From assembly GCF_028747785.1 (NCBI RefSeq), contig NZ_CP118160.1:1-64000 (forward strand): a DNA stretch of 64,000 bases, written 5' to 3'. The notes beneath the pieces are model-generated. The model ran no database searches and was not told the DNA's origin. It was given only the letters and a program-made list of their open reading frames with translations. The position numbers and the translations under genes were made by a program. The DNA comes from Halosimplex aquaticum. Lineage in GTDB: Archaea > Halobacteriota > Halobacteria > Halobacteriales > Haloarculaceae. Numbering within the stretch: position 1 is the stretch's first letter; every line of letters starts with the position of its first letter. Shown here piece by piece: positions 62,091 through 64,000 of the stretch.

Positions 62091-62591
62091 TTATGAGCAC
62101 TCAATGATCTGCACAGTAAACTCAGTCGCCGCTCGTTCGTCGGGACGCTGGTAGACGATCTTAATGTCTGTTGGAAGATGATTTTGTGCCGTTAGTTCGA
62201 CTTGATACTGATACGAGGCACCAGCGCAGTCAACACTCTCGGGGGGGTCTGAGTTGGTCCAACGGGGATACAAGACCAGTTCTGCGTACCGCTCGGTGCT
62301 GTTGTATTGGAGCGCCCGAATAGCCACTGTCCGACAACTACTCGTCGAGAACCACCCACTGAGCGTTGCGCTCTGAGCCGTGCAGTCGCCGGACTGAGAC
62401 ACACTCTCCTCATTTTCTCCGGCCGTCCCATCGTATGAGACACTCGTGACGGTCGCTGACAGACCATCTGTTTCCTTTTGTTTTGTCGCTGTTGGAGATC
62501 CAGCTGTAGGTGAATTGAGTGTCGAGAGACATCCTGCGACACTTGCAACGCTTATTGCACCAAAAGAAGAGAGGAGGGCACGGCGATTCAT
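62091..62591 (-). CDS. Secreted lipoprotein, unknown function
   Basis: 166 aa. Signal peptide MNRRALLSSFGAISVASVAG followed by Cys21, a lipobox (VAGC), typical of haloarchaeal lipoproteins, possibly Tat-exported (RR at residues 3-4). The mature part is Thr/Ser-rich at first, then a beta domain with paired Cys (GDCTAQSATLSGWFSTSSC and VDCAGAS). No family recognised. Confidence 0.65.
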   Translation of the reverse strand: MNRRALLSSFGAISVASVAGCLSTLNSPTAGSPTATKQKETDGLSATVTSVSYDGTAGENEESVSQSGDCTAQSATLSGWFSTSSCRTVAIRALQYNSTERYAELVLYPRWTNSDPPESVDCAGASYQYQVELTAQNHLPTDIKIVYQRPDERAATEFTVQIIECS

Positions 62592-62691
62592 AGTGAGATT
62601 ATTGAGTGCCGAGAGGTAAAATTATCCCTTAGGCTCAAAGAGTAGCTGAGTCAACAACACCATTATATCAGATACCGACTTGGTGGCTGTT

Positions 62692-63186
62692 TCAGTAGGA
62701 ACAGTGTCGAGACAATAGGGTTTGCTTCGTCCCCGCGTACCCCGAGAGCAATCGGTGAAGCATCTCACACAACAACTCGACGGTGACAGTCTTACCTGCC
62801 GTTATCGCATCTCGGCTGTGTGTCAGGGCGTGCAAGTAGTTTATGATCTCCTGGGTACCCTGTCGTCTGTCCTCGTCGATGAACGTCTCCTGTCCTGCTT
62901 CATACGCGTAGATATCTGAGAGGGTCACATGAGTGCCTTCGATCTGGGACGCTTCCAGTGTCTCCTTCCGAATGAACGGTTCAATGAGGATCTCTCTTGA
63001 CCCGATGCGAGGGCCAATGCCGTGGAGCCGGCTTAGCTTGCGTCGCCCTCGCTAACGGGCATCAGTTGGTCAGTGCTAGTTGTGGGCGGTAACGGATCCA
63101 GGTTTGAACGCCGAATACGTTCCCTTTGGGGTCGTAATCGGAACGATTTCACCGGGTGCCGTCTCTTCGAAGTCGTCTCGATCCAT
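62692..63186 (-). pseudogene. Fic-family protein remnant (N-terminal part)
   Basis: From ATG 63186 the frame gives MDRDDFEETAPGEIVPITTP and KGTYSAFKPGSV, then stops. A later frame encodes RIGSREILIEPFIRKETLEA, SQIEGTHVTLSDIYAYEAG and LLCEMLHRLLSG, the Fic_N region with the S/T-x-x-x-E-G motif. The catalytic HPFxxGNGR domain is missing. A decayed Fic gene, separate from the Fic/Doc-like gene at 4 kb. Confidence 0.7.
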
Positions 63187-63300
63187 TACTGGTAGTAGCC
63201 GTACAAAACACGATCCATTATTGGCATTTTGATCCTAAATCAAAATAGCGCAGAGGCGGATTGCACCATTGCAACTACTACCAGAGAGTGGCGTTTTTGA

Positions 63301-64000
63301 GAGAGTCGTGTTCAACGTCCCGTAGTGGTTGCAATTCGTGAGTCGCGACGAACTGTCTTTCGACGGATTGCCCAACGAACGCACGTCGAGTGGCCAGTAT
63401 ACGATGCCACGCCAGTATACGATCGAAGCACGCTTGCCGGGTTGGAGTCCGATATCCGGACGGTCTCACAGACGTGGTTTAGGCACGACCGCCATGTATC
63501 GGTTGAGAACTTCGTCTGCTCACTCCCTCTGGCGTATTTCGTATTCGCCGCGCACGACCGCTATGTGGGGGCGACTCGCTACGAGATGGACACGCTCTTT
63601 CGCGTCTTCGTTCTGAAAGAATGCCACGGATGGGAGCACGAAACCGCACTAATTGAGTACCTTGAGCGTCGTCCAGCACTCTGCGACCAACTGGATCTGG
63701 AGACAGTACCGAACCAATCAACGCTGTGGCGCAGCTGGCACAACCGGTTCACTGCCGAGCTTCGCAGTACAGTCGAGACAGCTGCGCGGACCATCCTCAT
63801 CAAAGCCCAGAACGCGGGTGTCACCGTTCCGCGCAAGCCAGAAAGACACCTTCCATCTCGAGGTGGCAAAGAGGACGAATCGGACCCAGACAATCGAACT
63901 GTCCTCGACGAAGCGGCACCGATCACGGACCACATCAGCCGCGTCGTATTCCCCGCGTTCTCACTGAATCGTGGCGACGGTTGTGAGATTCATGAGAACG
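63301..64000 (+). CDS. Transposase, partial at the window edge
   Basis: Open from a stop at 63298-63300 to the window end, 233 codons. A probable start is GTG 63331 or nearby. Contains RYEMDTLFRVFVLKECHGWE and LDLETVPNQSTLWRSWHNRF, as in N-terminal parts of haloarchaeal IS4/IS5-type transposases. The catalytic region lies beyond the window. The family assignment is tentative. Confidence 0.65.

Overview
The window reads as a haloarchaeal (class Halobacteria) accessory replicon, most likely a large plasmid or megaplasmid. The reasons are the acidic proteins, high G+C codon use, archaeal-type winged-helix regulators, two Orc1/Cdc6 initiator genes, a ParA partition cassette with iterons, several haloarchaeal insertion sequences and a dense load of accessory systems. 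The species cannot be read from the sequence. Many genes carry frameshifts, so either the region is decaying or the assembly contains indel errors.

Layout: 1-5.8 kb holds remnants of an IS and of AbiEi-type antitoxins, two winged-helix regulators and a Fic-like protein. 6.4-11.0 kb is an array of about 16 tRNA genes, with three small proteins and an intact Ro60/TROVE protein between tRNA-Arg and tRNA-Gly. 11.4-24.7 kb is a replication and repair region: an Orc1/Cdc6 gene flanked on both sides by origin-like repeats, a PolB / small protein / RecA-like operon, a phosphoesterase-RNase H fusion, an SRAP (HMCES/YedK) protein and a second, frameshifted Orc. Four palindromic sites with TTAACCAACA arms separate these modules. 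A TnpB element sits between an intact RecA-like gene and a duplicated 5' fragment.

26.8-45.5 kb is a defense island. It holds an AbrB-like / DUF499 ATPase / small protein / DUF1156 methylase / PLD-SNF2 helicase operon, in which the ATPase and methylase are frameshifted. It also holds a short Argonaute with a nuclease-APAZ partner (SPARDA-like) cut by a clean IS630 insertion, and a two-gene PIN-domain unit. 47-51.4 kb carries a TRAM protein, a nucleotidyltransferase toxin with its winged-helix antitoxin, and the partition locus.

51.7-59.8 kb is a complete arsenic resistance cluster: arsR-arsM; HxlR-type regulator, Rdx-like and two YlbF-like proteins, arsA, arsD; then divergent arsR, ACR3 and two arsC. 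Several small proteins of this cluster end in vicinal cysteines. 59.8-64 kb is again IS-damaged: a regulator truncated at its 5' end, an identical second copy of the 1,068-bp IS without target duplication, a Fic remnant and a transposase running off the window.
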